This document shows positions 54,223 to 64,000 of a DNA stretch of 64,000 bases, piece by piece. The stretch lies in the NCBI GenBank assembly GCA_000697665.1, contig KL197717.1, positions 538,761-602,760 on the forward strand, written 5' to 3'. Position 1 is the first letter of the stretch, and each line of letters opens with the position of its first letter. Source of the stretch: Jaapia argillacea MUCL 33604. Lineage: Eukaryota; Basidiomycota; Agaricomycetes; Jaapiales; Jaapiaceae. The position numbers and the translations under genes are program-made. The notes beneath the pieces are model-generated. The model worked only from the letters and a program-made list of their open reading frames with translations, did not search any database and was not told where the DNA came from.

Positions 54223-56193
54223 CTAGTGGGCTCCGTTGGGAAGGACGGCGATTGGCCCAGGCAATCCTCGCCACTGCACCCGGTGGGAAGAAATGGACGG
54301 GAATTGAGACAATGGCCGGAGAAGTTCACAGCATTGGCACTCACCTGACTAGGGTGGTAGGGATACGCCCCTGTCTCCGCATAAGAATTTCTCTCTTCAT
54401 AATCACTGTCCCCATGCCAGTTGGGTACAACTGGCGGCAACGGAACAGACAGTAGTGGCGAGGAGTCTGCCGAGCCACCGGTGGTCATACCGCCCCCATC
54501 GTCGTCCCCCAATTCTCCCAAATCCTCCGATGTGGACGAGTAGTCGGCTTCGACCTCGACGGAGTCCTCCCTCTTCAATTCATGTGCGTTTGTTCTGGTC
54601 GCCAGGCTCAAAGGGACCCACTTCAGATTTTTTGGGACTGGCACTTGGATTTGGGCGATAGGGTCACTTGGTGAAGATCCACCGTACGAGTTTGGAGGCG
54701 CTTCGTAAGCAGTCGCGAACCGGGAGACGGTGTTAGCAGGTTGTTTGGCGAACGCAGCAGATGAGGGGTTGATTCCATGGACACGAAGGTGGCGTTTCGC
54801 GTTCGAGCGAACTGCGAACGCTTTATTGCATCCCTCGACATGGCACTTGTAGGCTTATACAGGATGAAGGGAGGCGATTATCGTGAATATTATTTCGATA
54901 GGGACAAATCGTAACTCATTAGAGGGACGACGTACGTTTAGCGCCATTGTGGGAGTTCATATGCGTCGTCAGCCCGCTCGGCCTCGGGAAGAACTTACGA
55001 CACTCTGGCACCGGACATTGGTGCATCTTAGATTTCTTCTTTGAAGGTGTTTTCTGAGACCTGCTAACCCCAGATGCGCTGCGAGTTTGACGACGTTTTG
55101 GCGAGTCCGCGACAGACTGCTGCGACGAAGAGGAATTCGAGGCGGGAGATTGAGGGTGGCTGGGATGGAACGGCGGTGGGCTTCCGGGTTCGCCTTTGAT
55201 GGTGTCTTGATGGGCGGCCACCGAGCCTTGGGAAGAGGAGCCCAAGTAAGATGATCGCTTGGGCAGAATATTGCCTCTAATCTCTTGTGGGGACGTCAAC
55301 ACGGGTGTGAAGTAGGTTTCTGGAGACTCTGGCTGCAATCTTGCTCGACTATCACCCCTTTCTGGATAATCCCCTTCACCTTCCCCGTCCCCGTCCCCGT
55401 CGGATGAAATATAGGACGTGATTGAGTTACTCTCGCTCTCCCTGATCATATGGAAGGAGCCAGCGGCCGCTGTATTGAACATCAGGGAATCGGTTGATAA
55501 AGTTGCGCGACTGGTAGAGTTATAAGAGGGGGGAAAGTGAGGGAAGGCGTCGGAATGGTAACGATCCACGATGCGATCCAACTCCGAGTCCGCCCCCGAT
55601 GCATTCGGCGAAAAGTCCCTCTCCTTGATTGGAGGGTGCGGAACAGATCCCACAATCTCATGACCACTCCAGGAAGAAGGTGACTGTGCGTCAGATACGG
55701 TGGGGACGGGGCTTGGAGTTGAACTAATTTCCATAAGGGTTCGATTGTGATGCACGTACTCCTCCAACCCTTGGGATTGTCCCACGGAGCCACCTACTCT
55801 TAGAGCTGGAGGCGACATGCCCCCATACGGCCCCTCGGACAGATGTGTCCTCTGAGAGGATTCTGGATAGGGAGAAGTTCCCATTTTCGGGGCGGTGTTG
55901 AGAGGGTGGTTGACAAAAGGATGTGGGTGTGGGCGCGGTACGAAATCGGGGGTGTACTCGCCACACCGATTGAAGTCACGGTACGATCCATAGTCTCCCT
56001 GCGATAATACGTGCGGATAATCGGATGTGGAAAGAGTTTGGTGGATGTATGGCCTATGGGCAGGCTCGTGAGATGCCAGGGCAGGCGGTTGCCCATGGGC
56101 GTGTCCGTACTGCGGCGACGCGTTTGAGGGGTGGCGATTCCTATGAAAATGGGACACCGATGGCACGGACGGCTCGGCCAACGAGCCGTTCAT
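54223..56193 (-). CDS. C2H2 transcription factor with two zinc fingers
   Basis: Three exons. The first encodes a long disordered Ser/Pro/His-rich region (start MNGSLAEPSVPSVSHFHRNR) with a low-complexity acidic run DGDGDGEGEGD. Two fingers follow: HQCPVPECRKFFPRPSGLTT then HMNSH, an intron after NGAK, and PYKCHVEGCNKAFAVRSNAK then RHLRVHG. A TGEKP-like linker (NSHNGAKPYKC) separates them. The tail contains LKWVPLSLATRTNAHELK and an acidic stretch, and after splicing intron 54274-54344 (gtgagt to gtgcag) ends YHPSQWRGLPGPIAVLPNGA then H, with TAG at 54223-54225. The unspliced frame would stop at 54174 instead; the spliced end looks more natural. The finger pair is a common fungal regulator type; targets are unknown. 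Confidence 0.83.
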
Positions 56194-57424
56194 TGGTGAA
56201 TTTTTTTTTATAAAGGAGCAATGGCGGTACGACGTAGGGAAGGGAGGCGCGTCGGGGGTTCAGTGGAACTAGGGTGCAAGACACGATTCGCACGAGGATG
56301 GGGAAAGACGATCGAATAGTGTTGGAGGGTGCAAAACGGCAGCCTTCGCTCGTTTCTCGATGAAGCCAGCGACGAGCTCGAGATCCTGCTCGACATCGAA
56401 AGGGAACCGAAGAAACGGTGTTAAACGGTGGTTCGTGTCGCGTAAATTTGGAACATACCAAAGAGTGCAGCGACAGATGAGTATGGTGGCGAAAGACTGG
56501 AGGGGTTGAGGGAAATAAGAAAGTTGAACAGGACGAAGAGGTAGAAATGGGCGTGGAGCGCTCACCAGAGCCATGAGTTTCGGAAATGGAAATGGTCATT
56601 CAGGACAAACAAGGCCGGGAGGAAAACTGCGATTCTGCGGCGAGATACGCCTCGGGCCAGATCTTGAAACCTTACCCGCTTACTTACCCATTTCTGACCG
56701 CCTTCTCTCCACGAAAAGTATCCCAAGCACCGAGGTCGTACTGTCCCCGTCAGTTGCCGCCTGCGAAATCACTGGGGAAATAACTCTTCCACCCGCAGAG
56801 TTCCATCGATAGCATCATCAACCATGGGTTAAGCTACTAGGCCGGTTAACCACCCGACTAACACCTTTCTTGAAGAAGTTCCTGAGGTTGAATATTGTTG
56901 GAAGGGAATGGAGCTGTTGTTCGTAGGAACAAGAAGGTCCAGAACGGGATCAAAATTAAAACCCCGCGATATCCATGGGTGATAAGGACAACTATGGATT
57001 GTTTGCCATTACACTCTCGATTTTTATTAACTGCTTAGAGTCACAGAACAACGTCTCTGCTTTGGAAGGATTTCAGCCGTTGCATCTCGCACAAGGTACG
57101 GGTGGGATAATGTCGATGACACACCTCCCATGTGCCTGGCTAAACATCCCGATTTGCATCATAAGAGTGCGGCCATCAACTAAGTATACAACCAATCGCA
57201 GATATCGGGACGACCCCAGTTCTCCAAATAAGTGGGAAGGCTTCGCCTGAGTGGCTATTCCTTCCATGAAACAAACCACCCTCAGCCACATCGATAGCCC
57301 GAACTCTCAGGCAGAAGGAGTTCTATAACATTGCTGACACCTCATGGTGTCCGACATCTTCAAACGAATGAAATTCTATTAGGGCGTTCCCCATTATTAA
57401 ACGGCATCCGGACAACGTGTCGAC
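56194..57424. other. Intergenic region upstream of the C2H2 regulator
   Basis: The left part holds the promoter or 5' UTR of the C2H2 gene: a long untranslated-looking stretch with tttttttt at about 56201-56208. The right part is the 3' flank of EXO1. No gene or repeat is recognised; the 152-codon minus frame 56141-56599 overlaps the 5' UTR and is Ser/Pro/Arg-rich by composition only. Confidence 0.5.
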
Positions 57425-60400
57425 TCACCTGAATTGAGCAAGCCGACTCCTCGCTTGAGCGCCAAGGTCTTCACTTGCATCTGGGTTCATCGATGTTGAC
57501 CCTATCATCGCGTCACCCTCCCCAAGCATCGCGCTACGATCCGATGCCCCAAACGGCGCCGATTCCTGGAAAAATACGAGACTTTTCCTAGGAGGTCGCG
57601 GTTCCGAGTGCATCGTACGATTTGACTTTACAGAAGCAGCAACCGACTTCTGCCCCGAGGTGGCGGTCAACCGTGGCAAGCGAGCAGACACCGACAGCGT
57701 GTTCTTCGATTTCCGGCCGATTGGAGTCACTGTCGTTTCCATGCGTCTGAGGGGAGCTAATTTCTGTGGAGAGCGGGTCAGGGTCAGGCGAGGTGGAGTC
57801 GGACAAGATGGTTGAAATGAGAGGTGACATACCCTCGGTGGTCTCTGTTGACCGGCACAGTCGACATCACCTCTTCCACGAGCCCACCTTTCCCACCATC
57901 CGTTCGCCACAATCTCTCGCCTAACTTTGCTCTCCTTCGCCTCACACTCCTCGACATCAATATCGTCCATGTCGAAATCGACATGAGGTCTTTGACCGTC
58001 GTCGTCGTCTGGCGAAAATAAGGATCGATGATCATCTGGGGTGACAGGTCCGCTTGATGACTCCGAGGTTGATGCAGAATTTGAACTGGAGAATGAATTG
58101 TCCGGCGGGCTCGTCTCATCAGGGTCAATCTGGCTCGACAAGTCGTCTGCACTATCATCGCCGAAGATGTCTTGGAGGTCAACGCCGACCTCGTTCTGCT
58201 CGCAGCCGTCGGATCGAGAAACACTATCTGCCAACGGCATCATCATGGTGAGGCCGCCGACACGTTTTCCCTTTTCGAGGTGCGCGGACTTCGGGACTTC
58301 GCGAAGGCTATGATTTGCGGCGGATGATGTTCTGGCAGCTATGGGACTGGATAGAACCTCGGCACCATCAAAATCATCCTCCTCATCCCATCCACCTCCT
58401 CTCGACTGTTCGGGACGGAGAGGCGACGAAAGTTCTGGCGTGTCTTCATTCATTGAAGGAGATGGCGAAATGTAACCGTCTTCTTGCTCCACGCCATCGT
58501 CCACTCTGCTCTCCTCGGTAATGATATCATCGTCGACATAGATGGCCAAGTCGATTTCCTCAATGTCGATATTCTCCTTCTCGAAACCCTCGACTCGGAG
58601 GTTTCCTGCATTCGGAGGACCACCGATTGGGGAAGGTGCTGGTATCGCAGGTGATCCACCGAAGAACCGGCTATGTGCAATGGTAGGACGCCCCCCTTCA
58701 CCAACCGTCGTCCCTTTCAGCTTCTTCTTCTTCGCTTCAGACTCTTGGTCCATGACGTCAGCTAGGGTCCTCTTGCCACTCGCACGACCGACGACCATCG
58801 CAGGTCCTTTGCCATTCGCGGGTGGATCACGCTCTCGTGCAGATGATACCGCTGATTTTGGCTTGGGTGCTACGTGGTCAGTGATATCAGCCTCGGTGAG
58901 CACGATTTTGACGAGTGGATACACACCAAAATAACTCAAGATCCCACCATTGGACGCCTTGGCTTTCCCTTTGTCCTTGCTAGCGCGATTGATATCGAGG
59001 GGACTCAGGGGTCGGGGATTCGTTGTTCGGGGAAGGGTTTCTGGGTTTGTATCCTTCATTGGGAGAAGTGTGATAGGACACACTTCGCCTTCGGCAACTT
59101 GCTTGGCCAAGGCAGGATCGATGTCACTATTTCGAACATAAAGACAGGTCATCAGCCATCAGTGTCCGATCTGCATGTTTCAGCGCGATTGACAGGACAA
59201 TACTCACCCCCCAACATACATATTCACCCCTTCATCCAACACTTCGCCCTCAGCCAACTCACTCAAGTAAATGAGCCTCTCCTTGATGGGACACCAAACT
59301 CTCTGATACTCAAAAGCCTTCTCCGCCAACTTAAACATTTCCAAATACCCTTTCGGCACCTCCTTCTTCCCCTCCAACCTCACTGCCCGGACGACATTAT
59401 CCACAGTTTTATACTTCCTTAACAACGTATACGCAGTCTTCAATCCGATACCTGGGATACTTGGAAGGTAATCACATCCACTCAACATGCACATCCATCG
59501 AAACTGGGTGGGTGTAAAGGAGGTGAGGGAGATGGACGAGCCAGACGACGTGGAGATGGAAGCGAAGTCGGATTTCGAGATACAGGTCACGGTCGAGGTG
59601 ACTGCGTCGAGTTTGAACAGGACATTTTGACAGCCAAAGACCAGGAGATCAGAGTCTTCTGTGATGATCCCATCGACTAGACCGATGCGCTCGAGGTAGG
59701 CAAGCTGGGCGTCCGCTTCGTATGGTGCGACGATGTAAGGTATGTTCTCTGCTCGTAGCGCCTGATATTGAAACGATATGGTATACGTCAATATTCGCTC
59801 CCGATGGGATCCATCTGATAATTTGGACCCACCTTGACGAGCTGGTACGCCATCTCGGTTCCGACGTCCACAGCCTTGACGAAATATTCTCTAGCTTCCT
59901 TCCACCTCTTCTGCTTGACCAATTCTTTCCCCTTTGTTAGGCTCTCCTCTCTTCGTTGCTTCCTCGACACTTCTGTGGGGACCTTTGCGGGAAGAGGCCC
60001 ACCATCGAAGACTACGTAGGGTTGAATGTTGTAATGCCGAAGGAGGCGAATGCGATGCATGGCATAATCGACGTATCTATACCGACGTATGTTAGAACAA
60101 CTGATCGAGAGAGGTATCCGCCACTGGAGAATGTCGGCGGCCAACCATTCTGGCGCGCGACGATTGGTTGCCCTGCAAGCCTCAAAGTACCCACGAAGGA
60201 TATACAACCCAGTTTCCCATTTTATGGTTAAACGTAGGTCCTGGTTATAACAGGACACTCATTCATTTCCAATCCCATGACCATCATGCCTCGGAGATCG
60301 TAACTTCACAAATCCGCATAGAATGGCCACCGATGACCACAAACGTTGACCGAGACAACATTAAGTCTTGCCACTCACTTGGTAGTCTTCTTCCCCATGG

Positions 60401-60539
60401 CCAGCTCCGTTGCACAAGCATACACTCCTCTGTGTAACCAAACATAAGCGTCGACAGCTAGAGTCTGTCCAGCAAATTCTGAGAGATGCTTTTGGTTCTG
60501 TATTGGCTTCAGAATGGGTAGGAGACCTGATATTCCCAT
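57425..60539 (-). CDS. EXO1: Exonuclease 1 (5'-3' exo/flap nuclease, XPG/Rad2 family)
   Basis: Acts in mismatch repair, resection of double-strand breaks and meiotic recombination. The ATG at 60539 gives MGISGLLPILKPIQNQKHLS and then LSEFAGQTLAVDAYVWLHRG, with first catalytic Asp. After a long intron (60077-60378, 302 bp) comes YVDYAMHRIRLLRHYNIQPY with VVFDGG. Then LRAENIPYIVAPYEADAQLA, GIITEDSDLLVFGCQNVLFK and SGCDYLPSIPGIGLKTAYTL, so all seven XPG-N/XPG-I metal-binding acids appear present. The C-terminal half is disordered and acidic (CPITLLPMKDTNPETLP, then a PPDNSFSSSNSASTSESSSG region), as in fungal Exo1, and ends LGAQARSRLAQFR. An in-frame intron is likely near RPPRVCHLSFQP (gtatgt to ccacag). 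Confidence 0.92.
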
Positions 60540-63142
60540 TACTGAAGAGGGAGTGGCACTTCGGATTCAAGACAAGAAACCCGACAGAGTGAACCAGATC
60601 GCTATCCCAGTAGGATGTTGGGTCGTTCAGCCAAGTAGGGACAATGAGCGATACCGTAGGTAGCCAAGGAGTTCAGTGAAGTTCGGGAGAAAACAGGAAA
60701 ACAATCCGAGACCAATATCGGTGGCCAGCAAGGACTTGGAGGATATGAACCAAAGCTCTTAGAGTCACTGACTTATCTTTGCATTTCATATCGCGTTGAA
60801 CCCAGCGACGCGCCTGTGGCGTGGGATAATACTTACACATTACTGTAACGACCCAAATAGGCAAATCGGAGGAGGAGAGCAAGAAAGACTTCCAATTTTG
60901 CAAGTCCACAACGTATTCTTCAGAAAAGAGGCAGGGTACTTGTTTTGCTGTCTGCCACGAGCATGATTGTTGCTGAGGAAGGTAGACTCAGGTGAGTTTC
61001 TCTCAACCAATAGACGATGTCTCCGTCTTGATGCTGAGTTTTACCGAAGGTCAAACGAATTATTTCCGTAGGCTATCCGAAGCGCGGCACCTCTAACCAA
61101 GCCTCTAACTCTCCCCATAGTCACTAACTGGCTCAGAGTCTCAACCCAAACCGTATCCGTCATTGATATGCGACTCGAGCATTTACGAGGTTCATATGGT
61201 AGCTCAGAGTCCGCCATCGAGATCGCATAATCCTCAGAATCTCACACATCGGTTCCGTGGTTTGAGCAGCCAATGAGTTCAATACGACTCTCCGCAAAGA
61301 GCATACACAGTTCAGACACGGGCAACACGTTCTTTCAACTCCTAACCCGGTACCCTCCGCCAGGTTGTCGTATCGCCAGACACTCGTTCATGGCCGTTGA
61401 AGCCACCCCCGGTGGCTTCAATCAGCTTCCTCCCCTAACCTTCATACGCTACCTCGCCGTCCTCACCACTGAAGACTTTCTGAGGGCTAATTCCGTCCCA
61501 GCCGCTGGTCTATAAGTTGTCTTGGATATTCTTGGACGTGATGATGGGACTTCTGAGGGGGCAACACATCGTATTTCATGGAGGCTATTGTTGCGACACG
61601 TCCCATGTAGATGGAACCCGAACTCACCGGCGACCGAGTCTCGTCGTACACTTTGGTCGGGAATAGATCTCTGCTGTCTTGTGGCTCAGCGGGGATCAAA
61701 TGATGTCTTCCTACGTTTGACCCCTATGCGAAGCGGGCTCTCGATAGACAAAAAGAGGTCCCTTTTCCTGGTGGGCCGACGTGGAGCGTATCTGAACCCA
61801 ACCCCCGCCCCCAGTCGTCTGCCTCCTTGTGAATGGTGCGAGTGGCTCGAGTTTACTAACCGGTCCTCTTTCCTGTGACCTCTGCGTGATAATACGTTTG
61901 TGCTCATAGCCCTGGCCCCTAAGCTATCGCACTCACAAATCCTTCTTGCGCGCGCGTGATTCCGAGCTTCCACTGGCAGCTTCGCCATGTTTAATCCTGA
62001 AACATCGGTTTGCAAGGACACGACGGAATAAAGAGCGTGGCAAGCTCTACCTCCAAGGGTTCAGTTTTCAGCAAGAGATAAAGTCTCAGAAGCTCAACCA
62101 TTTGTTTTTCCGCTTCGTCGTCTGGAATCGGTGAGTCACCGAAGATAACCTGACTGGTCTCGTCCTCTAAAATATCTCACAACCTCCCCAGCACCGTGAT
62201 CTTCTTCTGAGGTTCGTTTCACAGCATTCCCACCAAGGATAGCGACCCGTACACCACTGTTATCCTTCTCTCGTTCTCAACGTTGTTTTCCAAGACAACG
62301 AGGGATCGCTGGACAGTTCTAGCTCGCCATTTGCCTGGGAGCGACCGTGTAACTTACCGTAATCCTCTCAGGTTCCTGTCTCTCATGATCGACGGGAGCG
62401 GCTCCCGTTCCCGCTCGTGTGGTCACCGATTGGACTCTGGGCGCTTCTACCCTAATTCGGTAACATCAGAGCAGCGCCAAGTACATCGTGGAACGCCACC
62501 ACTTTGTTCCTTTATCGTTCCCTTTGTGTGTAAGTTGAGCAATTCTATGTGACTTCATTGAGTAGTACTCTTCAATTCTTACCGTTCTGTAGTTACTTTA
62601 TGTTCTGAAAGGTCACCGTCCGCTTTTCTTAGCCTACCATTCCCAAGTGATCGGCTGCCCTTGATCGAGCATCTGCGTCCTATCTTTACCCATCTGCCTA
62701 TGTATGGAAGACTGGGCAGGTTAACGTCCCTGAAGACCCTTCATCGACGAGATCGGTTGGTCACGAGTTTCCAGATACCACACGACTGGGCGACAATGAT
62801 TGGACATTCTTCCATGCAGCTTGTCAACGGAGTCTGATTGGAAAGAGGACCATGCCTCTAGTAATTCTATTACATATGGTACAAGGAACAGGTCTGCAGA
62901 AACATGGTCAACAGCGACAAGGCAAGCTTGAGAATTTTGAAGTACAAACATGGACCGACGAATGAAGCCGGTGACAAGAGTACATCGTGTGGAGGATGAA
63001 CACCCACTGGCGGTCAAGGGATACAAGGTAAGGGGTGACGCCGGCGGAGTAGAAAAAAAGCGAGAGTTGACAAGAAGGAATGACTGAAGGAAATGATCGA
63101 CCAGGCGAGCTGGAAAGCGAAGAAAGCAGGGCTGCACCATTT
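60540..63142. other. Gene-free stretch
   Basis: 2.6 kb with only short overlapping frames (longest 61522-61878, 118 codons). It contains the inverted repeat described separately at 61397-61421. No domain, tRNA or transposon part was recognised. It holds the EXO1 upstream region and the 3' flank of the membrane protein gene. Confidence 0.45.
61397..61421. repeat. Perfect inverted repeat, 11-bp stem, 3-nt loop
   Basis: ttgaagccacc, then ccc, then ggtggcttcaa can fold into a hairpin. It lies in a gene-free stretch downstream of no recognised gene. It might be structured RNA or a chance palindrome. Confidence 0.7.
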
Positions 63143-64000
63143 TTAGTATGGCGGTCGCTTGAACTCCTCGCTGATGACCTGGGCCTCTGGATCGAGGTGA
63201 CCACTCTTGACAACTTTACCAGCGGCATCGTATTCCATGAACGAGCCGCCGCTGCGATCGCCAACAGTAAATGTGTCCATCTAAGGTCAGATAAATGTCA
63301 ATTAGCCAACGAACGCCCAAGGAGATAAAGTCGGGACGAACCTGAAGATGGACTCCATCAGTTTGACTCTTCTTGAAAGACACTGTCCCGGCTTGACGAG
63401 TGGTGGCCCCACTCCTGAACGCCAGAGTAGATCCTTGGGTGGAGCTGGGAGTCTGTAGGTTAGAACCCGAGGGACGTAGGATACTTTCATATTGACGAAC
63501 CTGAACATTTCCGCGCCCTGAGAGGTGAAGTTGCTCAAGCGACGAACAATGCGAGTTGCCACGATCTGTTACGGAAGATCAATTGACGGAAATGACAAAG
63601 CTGAACAGGAGTTCGTACAGTTGAAGCAATAGCAGCGGGAACATTGACGATGACCGACATCACAGGGTTCAAATTGAGGAGGATAAAAATCTGGGGACGT
63701 CCCGCTCAGTAGGTGCCATAGATACGTTGCTATACGGAGAAGTAAACTTACCGTCGCCAGTAAATTCGCCAAGAACCTGTTGAGCCATAACAGTCAGCAC
63801 ACCATGGAGCGTACCAAGGCTCCGAGGAAGGTGAAACAACTCACGCAACAATGAAGTAAATCAAGCCATCTTGGAAGATCATATTGAATAGCTTAGACCT
63901 CCCACCGACAGGGAAGGCCATCTTGGTCGCCGTTAGGGTGAGCACGACGAAGTCGAAAGCCATCGAGTAGATGAAGGTCCCCGCCAGGACAGTGTTGGAC
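63143..64000 (-). CDS. Multi-pass membrane protein, basidiomycete family, C-terminal part (5' end outside window)
   Basis: The gene enters from the right edge. Exons in order read TVLAGTFIYSMAFDFVVLTL and TATKMAFPVGGRSKLFNMIF (helix and loop), then a helical exon containing FLANLLATV, NLNPVMSVIVNVPAAIAST and ATRIVRRLSNFTSQGAEMF, and after further introns a C-terminal cytosolic tail DTFTVGDRSGGSFMEYDAAG with SGHLDPEAQVISEEFKRPPY, stop TAA at 63143-63145. 'NPVMSVIxNVPAAxAST' then 'RRLxNFTSQGAE' is a hallmark of agaricomycete seven-helix proteins carrying an N-terminal DUF6533-like region, a large family of unknown function. The membrane topology fits a receptor-like protein, but no ligand is known. 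It resembles the gene at the left edge only in type. Confidence 0.75.

Noticed and set aside
54174-54273. Unspliced C-terminus of the C2H2 factor (ending FGRPA)
   Set aside because: A good gtgagt donor and gtgcag acceptor give a more natural end (WRGLPGP...); the longer reading is kept only as an alternative.

Overview
The window is nuclear chromosomal DNA from a filamentous basidiomycete, most likely an agaricomycete (mushroom-forming fungus). Evidence: dense, intron-rich genes with introns mostly of 50-65 bp (GT-AG, one GC-AG), fungal-specific families (Ran1/Ksp1-type kinase, clade-typical sesquiterpene synthase, NCS1 permease, PITH protein, basidiomycete multi-pass membrane proteins at both window ends) and the absence of bacterial gene organisation. 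The species cannot be named from the sequence. No rRNA, convincing tRNA, CRISPR, intact transposon or virus-like element was seen.

Left third (1-24.4 kb): tail of a multi-pass membrane protein; HOP2 and BRF1 in divergent orientation; a sesquiterpene synthase; an intronless serine racemase/threonine dehydratase-like enzyme; a uracil-type NCS1 permease with many introns; a KEN-box nuclear protein; a Ran1/Ksp1-like kinase; a PITH protein divergent from mitochondrial ribosomal protein uS5; an intradiol-dioxygenase-like protein; and a SET-domain protein.

Middle: 24.4-30.3 kb is gene-poor, with only one small spliced candidate I can support. From 30.3 to 45.9 kb comes a compact metabolic/regulatory stretch: C2H2 regulator, FAD-dependent monooxygenase, MFS transporter with a large central loop, F-box-like protein, zinc alcohol dehydrogenase, anion:cation symporter-type MFS permease, a 59-residue small protein, and a secreted class 3 lipase. 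These could cooperate in aromatic/xenobiotic or nutrient catabolism, but co-regulation is inference.

Right third: a multi-RRM RNA-binding protein and a MYND-finger protein, then a second gene-poor stretch (50.5-54.2 kb), a two-finger C2H2 transcription factor, exonuclease 1 (EXO1), another gene-free 2.6 kb, and a partial multi-pass membrane protein running off the right end. HOP2 and EXO1 are both recombination genes, and each has one unusually long intron (about 260-300 bp). Gene models below were built by reading splice sites by eye; start codons and inner exon borders are predictions.
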